Shown here one piece after another: positions 38,219 to 46,033 of a stretch of 46,033 nt of DNA; position 1 is the first letter of the stretch; every line of letters starts with the position of its first letter. Made by a program: the position numbers and the translations under genes. Where the stretch lies: contig JAJDEI010000094.1 of assembly GCA_029259845.1 (NCBI GenBank), positions 1-46,033 on the forward strand, written 5' to 3'. The DNA is from Planctomycetaceae bacterium. GTDB taxonomy: Bacteria > Planctomycetota > Planctomycetia > Planctomycetales > Planctomycetaceae. The notes under the pieces are model-generated. The model ran no database searches and was not told where the DNA came from. It worked only from the letters and a program-made list of their open reading frames with translations.

Positions 38219-39976
38219 ATGAGTACGGCGACTCCCGGATCAGAACGACAGGCTCAACGCGATAAACAAATCCAGCAGGCGGAGGAGATTCTCGCCACCG
38301 TGCCGCAGGAACAGGGGGTCGCCAAGGGGCTCTTCTGGGGCGACTTCGTCGCCGATTGGATCTTTCCCTACCCGCAGATTCCGGCCGCGCAACAGCCGGA
38401 AGTCGACGCGGCTGTTGCGGAGGTGACCCGGTTCTGTGAGGACGAGCTTGACCCGGTGCGGATCGACCGGGAAGCAACGATTCCGCCGGAGGTCATCGCC
38501 AGGTTGCGAGACTTGGGTGTGCTTGGCATGACGGCACCCAAGGAGAACGGAGGACGCGGATTCTCTCAGATGGGCTATGGGCGTGTGCTGGAGGTGCTCG
38601 GCGGTCACTGCAGCTCGACATCGCTGTTTGTCAACGCCCATCACTCGATCGGCATGCGGGCGCTGATTCTGTTCGGCACCGAGGAGCAACAGCGCAGGTG
38701 GCTGCCCGGTCTGGTCGGCGGTGAGACACTCGCCGCGTTTGCCCTCACGGAGCCGGAAGCCGGTTCCGACGCGGCCAATGTGCAGACGACCGCCGTTCCC
38801 TCCGACGACGGCACACATTTCATCCTCAACGGCGAGAAACGCTACATCACCAACGGCTCCATTGCCGACGTGCTCACCGTCATGGCGCGGACGCCCGTGC
38901 CGGGAACCGACAAGACGGCGATCACCGCGTTCTTTGTCACTCCGGATATGCCCGGCTTCGAGGTGACTGAAGCGAAGATGGAGAAGCTCGGCGTTCGCGG
39001 ATCGACGACCTCCCGGCTGGCGTTTCACGAGATGAAGGTGCCGCGGGAAAATATCCTGGGGCCGCAAGGACAGGGGCTGAAAGTCGCCCTCACCGTGCTC
39101 AACTTTGGTCGGACGACGTTTGGTGCCGTCTGCACGGGAACGGCAAAAACCTGCCTGCGGCTCGCTACCGAATACGCCAAGCAGCGAACGCAGTTCGACC
39201 GCACGCTTGCGGAGTTTGAACTCGTGCAACAAAAGCTGGCCCGCATGGCCGCTTGGACCTATGCGATGGACGCCATGACGACCGTCACCGCCGGGCTGAT
39301 CGACCGGGGGCTCGAAGACTATATGCTGGAGACGGCCATGCTCAAGGTGTACTCCACCGAGCGGTTGTGGACGATCGTCAACGACGCCTTCCAGATATTC
39401 GGCGGTGCCGCCTACTTCACCGACCTGCCGCTCGAACGCATGCTCCGCGACAACCGCATCAATCAAATCGGCGAGGGAGCCAACGACGTGCTCATCTCCT
39501 TTACCGCACTGACCGGCATCCGCGGTCCGGCGTTGCGTCTCAAGGATGTCTCGGACGCCGTCCAGAAGCCGTGGAGTGGTCTGGGGACGATCGGCAAATT
39601 CGCTGCCGACCGTGCCTCCGCGCGGCTCGGGACTCCGCATGTCCCGGTCCGCTCCGCCCACCTCGAGCCGCATGCCCGCCGGCTCGGCAAGCTCATCCGC
39701 CGCTTCGGCAACGCCGTCCAAAAAACGCTGATCACGCACCGCGAGGAAATCATCGAACGGCAGCTCGTTCAAGAACGCATCACCTGGGCGGCGATGGAAC
39801 TGTTCGCCACCGCCTGCGTGCTCAGCCGTTGGGATCACGAAGGCGGCGGAGCCGACAACCATGTCGCCGCCCTGTTCGTGACCGAATCGCTCGCCGACGC
39901 CGAACGGTGGCTGGATGCGCTGGGATCAAACAACGACCAAACTCTGCTCGCCGCCGCACAGGCTGTGATCGGCTGA
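38219..39976 (+). CDS. Acyl-CoA dehydrogenase, VLCAD/ACAD9-like
   Basis: Starting at the ATG at 38219 gives 585 residues, longer than the 380-residue short- and medium-chain enzymes. The FAD-dependent core has GMTAPKENGGRGFSQMGYGR, FALTEPEAGSDAANVQTTA (about 173-191), and GVRGSTTSRLAFHEMKVP. The catalytic glutamate is at 419 in NQIGEGANDVLISF, the VLCAD-type position. The last 150 residues form the extra helical C-terminal domain of the VLCAD/ACAD9 class. It would introduce the alpha,beta double bond in an acyl-CoA. It follows the hydratase by 196 bp with a repeat in between, so it may have its own promoter. Confidence 0.93.
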   Translation: MSTATPGSERQAQRDKQIQQAEEILATVPQEQGVAKGLFWGDFVADWIFPYPQIPAAQQPEVDAAVAEVTRFCEDELDPVRIDREATIPPEVIARLRDLGVLGMTAPKENGGRGFSQMGYGRVLEVLGGHCSSTSLFVNAHHSIGMRALILFGTEEQQRRWLPGLVGGETLAAFALTEPEAGSDAANVQTTAVPSDDGTHFILNGEKRYITNGSIADVLTVMARTPVPGTDKTAITAFFVTPDMPGFEVTEAKMEKLGVRGSTTSRLAFHEMKVPRENILGPQGQGLKVALTVLNFGRTTFGAVCTGTAKTCLRLATEYAKQRTQFDRTLAEFELVQQKLARMAAWTYAMDAMTTVTAGLIDRGLEDYMLETAMLKVYSTERLWTIVNDAFQIFGGAAYFTDLPLERMLRDNRINQIGEGANDVLISFTALTGIRGPALRLKDVSDAVQKPWSGLGTIGKFAADRASARLGTPHVPVRSAHLEPHARRLGKLIRRFGNAVQKTLITHREEIIERQLVQERITWAAMELFATACVLSRWDHEGGGADNHVAALFVTESLADAERWLDALGSNNDQTLLAAAQAVIG

Positions 39977-40077
39977 AGCTGCCATTGGCGGATCCCCGAC
40001 GACATCGGACAGAATCGGAAATTAACATCCCAGCTGGGCGAAGAGCGGCACAGTGTTCGAGGGGCGTCCCCGCAGGT

Positions 40078-40218
40078 GGGTGGCTGGGGCGATCTGACAC
40101 CCGGTTGGTCTCTCACGCTCGTTCTCTGGGGCTGTGCGCGGTCAAGGGGACGCGCCCATCGCCCCAGACGCGAAACGTTTTCGACAATTGCGAAGCCCGA
40201 ATCTCGCCCCAGCCACCC
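40078..40218. repeat. GGTGGCTGGGGC element, copy 2
   Basis: The ends GGGTGGCTGGGGCGA (40078-40092) and TCGCCCCAGCCACCC (40204-40218) are perfect 15-bp reverse complements. Inside are CTCTGGGGCTGTG and a matching GCCCCAGA. The organisation resembles 33258-33394 in reverse complement. It fills most of the 273-bp spacer between two genes that end toward each other, so it could also terminate transcription. Confidence 0.75.
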
Positions 40219-40249
40219 TGAGAGCAGGAGCTTAATTTGGAGACGGCTC

Positions 40250-41032
40250 TTACCCGCCCGATACGCCGAACAACGACGAGGCGATGGCCAGGAGACCCAC
40301 GGCGAGGCAATACCAGGCGAACGTGTGCAGCTTGCGGGCGGTGATGACCTTGAGCAGCACCTTAAGTGCGAACACTCCCACCCCAAAGGCGACGGCGGCA
40401 CCCAGCCCGTACACGTTCCACTGGCTCGCTGACAATCCGCCCTCTTTGTACAAAGACCATGATTCGAGCGTCGCCGCCCCCAGAATGGCCGGGATGGCGA
40501 TCAGAAACGAGAACGTCGCCGCCGTGTGACGGCTCATGCCGCTCAACAGCCCCGAGAAAATGGTGATCCCCGATCGAGAGATGCCCGGCACAGGAGCAAC
40601 CGCCTGAAACAGTCCCACGACGATCGCCTGTTTCCAGGTGATGTCGGCCAATTCGCCCGTCCCCCGGTCGACCCAACGAGTCCCCCACAGCAAAGCGGCG
40701 GTCACGCACAGGGCGAGTCCGGCAGCCGCCGGAGAGGCAAATGCCCGCTCCAGTTCGTCATGCAACAGCAACCCCACCACGACGATCGGCAGCGTCGCCA
40801 CCACAATGGCAACGACCGCCTGCGGCTGTCTCAACAACCCCCACAGCTCGTGACGAAAAACCAGCAGGATCGAAAACAGCGTCCCCACATGCAGCGCCAC
40901 GTTGAAGGCCAGATTGTCCAACGGCCAATCGAGGGCCAACTGCGCTAGCACCAGATGGCCGGACGAACTGATCGGCAGAAACTCGGCCACGCCCTGCACG
41001 ATTCCCAGGATCACTGCCTGCAGATAGGTCAT
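40250..41032 (-). CDS. uppP: Undecaprenyl-diphosphatase
   Basis: UppP (BacA) dephosphorylates undecaprenyl diphosphate to regenerate the lipid carrier for peptidoglycan and surface glycans, at the cytoplasmic membrane. This 260-residue protein has about eight membrane helices. The two active-site motifs are present: QGVAEFLPISSSGHLVL (13-29; Glu17, His26) and PGISRSG (149-155, with the catalytic arginine). Length and motifs are normal, and the start at 41032 (MTYLQAVILG) is unambiguous. It stands alone between two repeat-rich spacers. High-level expression of the family confers bacitracin tolerance. Confidence 0.96.
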   Translation of the reverse strand: MTYLQAVILGIVQGVAEFLPISSSGHLVLAQLALDWPLDNLAFNVALHVGTLFSILLVFRHELWGLLRQPQAVVAIVVATLPIVVVGLLLHDELERAFASPAAAGLALCVTAALLWGTRWVDRGTGELADITWKQAIVVGLFQAVAPVPGISRSGITIFSGLLSGMSRHTAATFSFLIAIPAILGAATLESWSLYKEGGLSASQWNVYGLGAAVAFGVGVFALKVLLKVITARKLHTFAWYCLAVGLLAIASSLFGVSGG

Positions 41033-41086
41033 GGCGGGTCGATCGGCGGCTTATGAATCACGGACGGAGTGGTCTGTCACAGCGAG

Positions 41087-41154
41087 GATTTCTGGTTGGA
41101 GTTCAGCCTTTAGGCTGCGAGGGCAAGTGAATGCTTCAACTCCAACCAGAAATC
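41087..41154. repeat. GGTTGGAGTTCAG-type inverted repeat, copy 2
   Basis: GATTTCTGGTTGGAGTT (41087-41103) and AACTCCAACCAGAAATC (41138-41154) are exact 17-bp reverse complements with 34 bases between. It is related to 20918-20974, in opposite orientation. It lies just upstream of uppP. Confidence 0.75.
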
Positions 41155-41395
41155 TCAAGTTCGACAAGGCAGTCGAAACCGGGCCGAATCCCGCCGGAAT
41201 TCGACGAACGCCGCCAGCTTCTGCTGACAGTTTATCAGCCGCGTTCCGGCAGCCGCGCGAAGATCGGCTTCGATTGCGAGTCGCGGCGCGAAAATGTGCT
41301 GATCGTAACGACCGCAACAATCTCGCAACCGTCGGGTGCTCCGGCAACCCGCCGCCGCTTCCAGACTGACCGGGTAGCCCACCCGCCAACAGCGC

Positions 41396-43204
41396 TCACC
41401 CCGCCAGTTCGAGGAACTGGTTCACGCGTTCTTCGACCACGTCGAGGCTTCGCTCCCAGAACTCCGGCTGAGAAAGGTCAGCACCGAACGCTTCGGCAAC
41501 GGCGGCCTCGGTTTGGCGAGAACCGGTCGCGATCAGAAACTGTCGGACTTTTTCCGGGAACTGGTCCAACTCTCCCTGCAACCGGTAAATCCCCAGCGAG
41601 AGCAGATACCCGAACGTATACGGGAAGTTGTAGAAGGGCCAACCGCAGATGTAGAAGTGCAGCTTGGAGATCCAGAAGTCGGGATACCAACCCTCCTCAT
41701 CGAGTGCGCCGCAGTAAGCCTCCCGTTGGGCATCGAGCATCAACTCCGACAACCTTGCCGCGCTGAGTTCCCCGCCGGACCGCTCGTGATGGAAACGGTC
41801 CTCGAACAGGAACCTCGCGTGGATGTTCATCAGAAACGCCACCGAGTCGCTGAGCATGCGGTCCAACATCGACAGCCGCCGGTCGTCAGCGGCGTCAGCG
41901 AGCCGTCGGTCGCCCAGGATCGCTTCCGCAAACGTCGAAGCGGTCTCCGCCAGATTCATCGGGTACTCCTGCAACAGCATCGGCTGCTCGCGGAGCACGT
42001 ACGAGTGATGGGCGTGTCCCAGTTCGTGAGCCAGCGTGGACATGCTGTCGTCCGAATGGGTAAACGTCATGAAGATCCGTGACTGCTGACGTGTGGGGAA
42101 CCCGGTGCAAAAGCCGCCCTGCCGCTTGCCGCTGCGGTCCTCGACTTCAATCCACCGCTCCGCCATCGCCCGCGCGGCGAACTGGCCCAGTTCGGGTGAG
42201 AATTCGGTGAACGTGCGGATGACGATGTCGCACGCTTCGTCATACTCCAGCCGTTCCGCCGGCCCGCTGGTCGGCAGGGGAGCCATCACGTCGTACCAGC
42301 AGAGCCGTTCGAGACCGAGCAGTTCCGCCTTCTTGCCGAGATACTTCGTCAGCACCGGTTTTCGCGCGGCGATCGTCGCCCACATGGTGTCGAGCGTTTC
42401 TCGCCGCATGCGGTTCAGACGCAGCGGCAGGTCGAGGTGATCGCGGACCCCGAGACGCGCGTACTTCGTCAGCCGGCTGCCGGAGATATGGTTCAGCGCG
42501 TCGGCACACGTGTCGCCGATCGCCCCCCAAGCCCTCTGAGCCGCGAAGAAGTTGTTCTCCCGCACGGTCCGTTCGGGAGAATCGAGCGCGACCTGTCCCG
42601 GTGACTTGAGAACGATTCGGCCTTTCTCCATGACTTCGACCCGCAGCTCGCCGGACAAACGGTCGTACAATCGCCCCCACGCGTGCAAGCCGTCGACATC
42701 GAGCTGCGCGGCGAGCAGCTCCTCCGGCTTTGGCAGACGAAAGGCCGCGTTGCGACGGCACTCCCGCAGAAAGAAGCCGACCGCTGCGAGCCGTTCGTCC
42801 GCCGCGAGGAACGCTTCCATGTCGTTGTCCGAGACGTCCCGGAACGCCAGTTCGACATTCGTCAGCACCTGTTCCCGGAGCGGGCTCAGCGCGGCAAGCA
42901 CGCCTTCGAGCCGCTGAAACTCCTTGTTCGCCGCATCCGCCGACGCATGACAGCCGATGAACGCGTGCAGATCTTCGGTTTGTGCGAACAGGTTGGCGAA
43001 CCGCTCAATGAACACCGCCCACGTCAGCGGGGCATCGTCGCCCAACACCACTGGCGGCAAGGATTCCGAATCGTCCGCCAACTGCCGCAAGTCGGCTTCG
43101 TACTCGTCCAGCAACCGTGTAAACTCCGCCGACTCCGGATGCGGTGACAGCGAGTCCAGTTCCCAGGTCAGTTCGTATTGCGCTTTCGTTGCCATGTCGG
43201 CCAA
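41396..43204 (-). CDS. M3 family oligoendopeptidase (PepF-like)
   Basis: This 602-residue zinc metallopeptidase of the M3B/PepF group degrades short peptides in the cytosol. The active-site motif HELGHAHH puts zinc ligands at His393 and His397 and the catalytic Glu at 394. The third ligand is Glu420 in MNLAETASTFAE. WELDSLSPHPES at the N terminus and a long helical region (PLREQVLTNVELAFRDVSDN) are typical of the family. ATG at 43204 and ATG at 43195 (MATKAQYEL) are both possible starts. No operon partner is present. It has no signal peptide. Confidence 0.94.
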   Translation of the reverse strand: MADMATKAQYELTWELDSLSPHPESAEFTRLLDEYEADLRQLADDSESLPPVVLGDDAPLTWAVFIERFANLFAQTEDLHAFIGCHASADAANKEFQRLEGVLAALSPLREQVLTNVELAFRDVSDNDMEAFLAADERLAAVGFFLRECRRNAAFRLPKPEELLAAQLDVDGLHAWGRLYDRLSGELRVEVMEKGRIVLKSPGQVALDSPERTVRENNFFAAQRAWGAIGDTCADALNHISGSRLTKYARLGVRDHLDLPLRLNRMRRETLDTMWATIAARKPVLTKYLGKKAELLGLERLCWYDVMAPLPTSGPAERLEYDEACDIVIRTFTEFSPELGQFAARAMAERWIEVEDRSGKRQGGFCTGFPTRQQSRIFMTFTHSDDSMSTLAHELGHAHHSYVLREQPMLLQEYPMNLAETASTFAEAILGDRRLADAADDRRLSMLDRMLSDSVAFLMNIHARFLFEDRFHHERSGGELSAARLSELMLDAQREAYCGALDEEGWYPDFWISKLHFYICGWPFYNFPYTFGYLLSLGIYRLQGELDQFPEKVRQFLIATGSRQTEAAVAEAFGADLSQPEFWERSLDVVEERVNQFLELAG

Positions 43205-43250
43205 ACTCTTTTGCGATGCAAGAGGGATCTTTCCGCCTCACTCTAATTGA

Positions 43251-43477
43251 GTAGGGTGGGCTTTGCCCACCAACCAGGGCAATCGCATGTCCAAACGGCT
43301 TGGAGATTCCCGTCCGACTGGCCGTAGCTGAACTCGCAAGGGGTCAGAAAGACCACGATCACTGTCAGGCAGGCTGAATTCTGGTTCATCTAGCGACAAA
43401 TGACGTGCGATTCCCGTGGCCCACCAACACAGCAAGCAATCACCCCCCATGACTTTGGTGGGCACAGCCCACCCTAC
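43251..43477. repeat. Inverted pair of GTAGGGTGGGC hairpins (REPIN-like)
   Basis: GTAGGGTGGGCTTTGCCCACC (43251-43271) and GGTGGGCACAGCCCACCCTAC (43457-43477) are each small hairpins and are inverted relative to each other, enclosing about 185 bp. A solo copy lies at 8062-8082. The unit fills the spacer between the divergent M3 peptidase and amidinotransferase genes, whose promoters must lie within or beside it. Confidence 0.7.
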
Positions 43478-43500
43478 AATTCCTGCCGGATGGATGCCCG

Positions 43501-44349
43501 ATGAGCCTTGATCGCCCCACGATCCTGATGTGTCCCCCCGATTTCTACGGGATCGAGTACGAGATCAATCCGTGGATGAGCCGCAGCCATCAGAGCGACA
43601 CGGCCCGGGCCGGCGAGCAATGGCGGGCGCTGCACGAACTGCTCGTCGCGCTGGGAGCCGACGTGCCGCTGATGACGCCCGTCAAAGGATTGCCCGATCT
43701 TGTTTTCACCGCGAACGCGGGATTAGTCCACGGGGCAACCGTTTATCTCTCCCGGTTTCGTTATTCGGCCCGTCAGGGGGAGACGCCGGTTGACGAAGCG
43801 TGGTTCACGGCCCACGGTTTCCGCTGCGTGACGCTGCCTGAGGGTGACGGAATGGACTTCGAGGGAGCCGGGGATGCGTTGTTCGTCGGCGACACGCTGT
43901 TTGCCGGCTACCTCATCCGCAGCGACGCTCCCGCAATGCAGTGGATCGCCGAGGAGATCGGCTGCCGCGTGATTCCCGTGCAACTCGTCGACGAACGCTA
44001 CTATCACCTCGATACGTGCTTCTGTCCGCTGAGCGAAACCGAGGCCATTCTCTACCCGCCGGCTTTTGACGAATATGCCCGTAAGGCTCTTCGGGAAAGC
44101 ATCGAGCATCCGATCATCGTTGCCGATGAGGAAGCGGCCCGGTTCGCTTGCAACGCCGTCGTGCTCGGCGAGCACGTCGTGGTCAACACCGGCTGCCCTG
44201 TGCTGGAAAGAAATCTGCGAGAGCGGGGTTACGAACCGCATGCCACGCCGCTCGACGAGTTCATCAAAGCGGGCGGCAGCGCGAAATGCCTGACATTACG
44301 CCTCGACGGCGAAGACGCCGCCGCCTGGCGAAACGCGACCACCAAGTAG
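43501..44349 (+). CDS. Amidinotransferase/DDAH-family protein
   Basis: This 282-residue protein of the guanidino-group-modifying superfamily (pentein fold) has ILMCPPDFYGIEYEINPWM at the N terminus, LPDLVFTANAGLV (about 65-77), the EGAGDALF acidic motif (about 120-127), His169 in RYYHLDTCFCPL, and the nucleophilic Cys263 in GGSAKCLTL. The triad suggests a dimethylarginine dimethylaminohydrolase, an arginine deiminase-like enzyme or an ornithine-forming relative; the substrate cannot be fixed. It is cytosolic, with a weak ribosome site. It stands alone downstream of the REPIN-like spacer. Confidence 0.88.
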   Translation: MSLDRPTILMCPPDFYGIEYEINPWMSRSHQSDTARAGEQWRALHELLVALGADVPLMTPVKGLPDLVFTANAGLVHGATVYLSRFRYSARQGETPVDEAWFTAHGFRCVTLPEGDGMDFEGAGDALFVGDTLFAGYLIRSDAPAMQWIAEEIGCRVIPVQLVDERYYHLDTCFCPLSETEAILYPPAFDEYARKALRESIEHPIIVADEEAARFACNAVVLGEHVVVNTGCPVLERNLRERGYEPHATPLDEFIKAGGSAKCLTLRLDGEDAAAWRNATTK

Positions 44350-45031
44350 AGCCGGTTGAGACAGACAGTCGTCGCCAATCGGAAGCCCCCACGGAGCCCG
44401 GAGCGGTAGCGACGGGTCGGTGCCTCTGCTGCTTTTGACCATTCGTTCCCGTCGCTGTCCCGGATACTTCATCCGTCCAGTGGAGGTGGTTGGGATGGTT
44501 GGCGGGGGTCGTGGTGGGCAGGCGCCCCCCTATGCCCCCCAGGGTTCGGCGGTTGTTGGCGGACGGGGTCGGAGGTGAACAGGACGGGAGGGAGTCAGCC
44601 GTTGTCCAGGAGCAGGGAGGCGGCTGCCGCGCGGAACAGCGATTGGTACGGGCAGTTCGACGAAAGATGAAAGGCCACGCGGCGGGCCGAGAGGCAGACG
44701 CGGGCGGCGATCTTGGCCAGGCCCAGCCGCAGGCGGTCCGCCTGGGCGGCCGCGAGTTGGGTGCCTTGCAAGTGCTCGCTTCGCAGGTGGGGCTTGCGGG
44801 GGCCCGGCGCTGTGTCACCCGCAGTCGGTTCCGACGGTCGAACGGAGCGCCACGAAATCGGCGGCTGCGTCATCGGGAACCGTGCGGTGTTCCACGAGTG
44901 AGTGCCGGCATCGGTGATTGTTTTCCCGTGGCGAAACCGGACGGGCATGGGACGCCTTCCCGTGGCCTCCGTCGATCTGCAACAATAGGTGTGTCCTTCA
45001 AGAATCACCGATTCCGGTTTCGGCCACTCGC
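44350..45031. other. 682-bp spacer with transposase remnant
   Basis: Between the amidinotransferase-family gene and uppS the only recognisable coding trace is the minus-strand transposase remnant. The rest is G-rich on the plus strand (runs such as GGCGGGGGTCGTGGTGGG near 44500) and has no long perfect inverted repeat. It must contain the uppS promoter. Confidence 0.5.
44595..44800 (-). pseudogene. Transposase C-terminal remnant (IS1380/DDE group 1-like)
   Basis: On the minus strand, the last 60-70 residues of an open frame ending at 44595 read HLQGTQLAAAQADRLRLGLA then KIAARVCLSARRVAFHLSSN and PYQSLFRAAAASLLLDNG. This matches, from memory, the C-terminal end of IS1380-type (DDE group 1) transposases, where a (K)L-L-K-I-A-A-R-V-x-x-S-x-R-R stretch precedes S-x-x-P-Y-Q-x-L-F. 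The catalytic part is missing upstream and the frame there is not transposase-like, so it is a truncated remnant. It lies directly upstream of uppS. The family assignment needs a database search. Confidence 0.6.
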
Positions 45032-45796
45032 TTGTCCGCTGAGCCCCCCTATACCGACAACGAACTGGCCGAGCGCGGGCTGCTCCGCGACCGGTTGCCG
45101 CGGCATGTCGCCATCATCATGGACGGCAACGGACGCTGGGCCCGTATGCGGGGGCTGCCGCGCGTCGAGGGGCATCGCCGCGGAGTGACCAGTGTGCGGG
45201 CTGTCGTCGAGGAATGTGCCCGGCTGCAGCTCGATCAACTCACGCTGTACTGTTTCAGCAGCGAGAACTGGAAGCGACCGCCCCTCGAACTCGAACTGCT
45301 GATGAGCCTGCTGCGGACGTATGTCGTTAAGGAGCGTGACGAAATCATGCGTCAGGGGCTGCGATTCGGCACCATCGGCCGCAACGACGGACTGTCGCCG
45401 GGCATCCTCAAGGAGGTGCAGCAGACGATCGACCTGAGTGCGAGCAATCCGGGAATGAGGCTCTGTCTGGCGCTTAATTACGGCAGCCGGACGGAACTGG
45501 TCGACGCCATGCGGAGCATCGCGGAACGGGTCAAGGCGGGAGAAATCGACCCGGCGGCGATCGACGAGGCAGTCATCGCGTCCCACCTGTACACCGCCGG
45601 CATGGCCGACCCGGACCTCGTGATCCGCACTTCGGGGGAGCTGCGGGTCAGCAATTTCCTGCTGTGGCAGATCAGTTACGCGGAACTCTGGGTGACCGAG
45701 AAGCACTGGCCCGATTTCCGGGCCCCCGACCTACACGAGGCGTTTCACGATTTTGCCACTCGTGACCGTCGCTTTGGCGGGCTGTCGGAGACATAA
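45032..45796 (+). CDS. uppS: Isoprenyl transferase (undecaprenyl diphosphate synthase)
   Basis: UppS condenses isopentenyl diphosphate onto farnesyl diphosphate in cis to make the C55 carrier. Motifs are VAIIMDGNGRWAR (26-38, with catalytic Asp31), EGHRRG (46-51), FSSENWKRP and the signature RTSGELRVSNFLLWQISYAEL-type region (about 190-210). The start is uncertain. TTG at 45032 gives 254 residues, the normal length, although no clear ribosome site precedes it; a TTG at 44918 extends the frame by 38 implausible residues. It would function together with uppP of this window, although the genes are 4 kb apart and oppositely oriented. Confidence 0.93.
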   Translation: MSAEPPYTDNELAERGLLRDRLPRHVAIIMDGNGRWARMRGLPRVEGHRRGVTSVRAVVEECARLQLDQLTLYCFSSENWKRPPLELELLMSLLRTYVVKERDEIMRQGLRFGTIGRNDGLSPGILKEVQQTIDLSASNPGMRLCLALNYGSRTELVDAMRSIAERVKAGEIDPAAIDEAVIASHLYTAGMADPDLVIRTSGELRVSNFLLWQISYAELWVTEKHWPDFRAPDLHEAFHDFATRDRRFGGLSET

Positions 45797-45819
45797 TCCG
45801 TCGGTGAAGAGTCAAGGTT

Positions 45820-45894
45820 GGGGTCAGGCACCTTTTTCGGCTGGAAACGGCGTCCAATTCTGAGAAAAAGATGACCGAAAAAGGTGCCTGTTCC
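45820..45894. repeat. GGGGTCAGGCACC inverted repeat, copy 2 (right arm truncated)
   Basis: The left arm 45820-45840 is identical to that of 38052-38072. The right arm (45875-45890, CCGAAAAAGGTGCCTG) matches for 16 bp, then diverges to TTCC where copy 1 has ACCCC. The abrupt change could mark the edge of a sequence inserted to the right, consistent with the new reading frame at 46009. Confidence 0.75.
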
Positions 45895-45995
45895 GAATGG
45901 CACTTGAAGTGTCGTAAGTGATTGGGTCTTCGATTGATAGAGACAGAGAAGGCCTCTCAGGCCAGAAGGACGATTGTCACAACAGTCCAACTGGC

Positions 45996-46033
45996 AAGGA
46001 GGCCAAACATGGGAAAATCGTTTCGTGCTGCGG
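45996..46033 (+). CDS. Start of a truncated gene, possible transposase
   Basis: AAGGAGG (45996-46002), the best ribosome binding site in this part of the window, is followed after six bases by ATG at 46009. Only eight codons remain (MGKSFRAA) before the window ends. This opening is reminiscent of some IS1182-type transposases, but eight residues cannot establish it. The preceding 110 bp contain no gene and begin where the REP-like repeat is cut. Confidence 0.45.

Noticed and set aside
38240..39862. 540-residue minus-strand frame
   Set aside because: Antisense to the acyl-CoA dehydrogenase and rich in Arg/Gly/His; not a real gene.
44264..44818. 184-residue minus-strand frame
   Set aside because: It overlaps the amidinotransferase gene end and is Arg/Pro/Thr-rich. 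The transposase-like signal is in another frame.

Overview
The window is GC-rich bacterial DNA that almost certainly comes from a planctomycete. Three gene sets pair a PSCyt1/DUF1549/DUF1553 secreted protein with a DUF1501 twin-arginine-type protein, a combination that is expanded in Planctomycetota. Other planctomycete-style features are a Tat-signal Gfo/Idh/MocA oxidoreductase, a zinc-ribbon plus single-membrane-span protein, and long intergenic spacers full of small inverted-repeat elements. No rRNA, tRNA, CRISPR array or replication origin was seen.

Layout. Positions 1-849 hold no supported gene, only a 19-bp-stem inverted repeat. 850-7518 is module 1: a 1713-residue WD40/Ig-like/cytochrome-type protein followed by DUF1501. 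7519-9270 holds a small membrane protein, a GT2 glycosyltransferase and repeats. 9271-11552 carries a zinc-ribbon membrane protein, a YjdF-like membrane protein and queE. 11714-14414 (minus strand) carries a Gfo/Idh/MocA oxidoreductase and a fumarylacetoacetate-hydrolase (FAH) family enzyme. 14624-19493 (minus) is module 2. 19901-20872 (minus) is a second, apparently exported FAH protein. 21009-26985 (minus) is a small unknown gene plus module 3, in which a ParDE-type toxin-antitoxin pair sits between the two module genes. 27361-28284 is an LRR lipoprotein. 28564-30915 (minus) carries a small membrane protein, an orphan ribbon-helix-helix protein, pdxA and rfbC, the last two overlapping by 4 bp. 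31295-33190 is a secreted protein of unknown function. 33531-39976 is an acyl-CoA catabolic cluster on the plus strand: carboxyltransferase, AtuA-like protein, enoyl-CoA hydratase and acyl-CoA dehydrogenase. 40250-45796 holds uppP, an M3 peptidase, an amidinotransferase-family enzyme, a transposase remnant and uppS. A new reading frame with a strong ribosome binding site begins 25 bases before the window ends.

How the genes fit together. The carboxyltransferase-AtuA-hydratase-dehydrogenase run resembles the Atu/Liu logic for isoprenoid or leucine-type acyl-CoA breakdown, but the biotin-bearing alpha subunit is absent from the window. UppP and UppS belong to the same undecaprenyl carrier cycle. 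The PSCyt/DUF1501 modules have no established biochemical role; they are secreted and carry different accessory domains.

The most unusual layer is the intergenic DNA. It contains at least ten kinds of small inverted-repeat element, many present twice. One is a 156-bp pair with CAGGG-type ends, and each copy is flanked by its own 10-12 bp direct repeat, which is good evidence of transposition. The best single gene-level oddity is the toxin-antitoxin pair lodged inside a PSCyt/DUF1501 operon.
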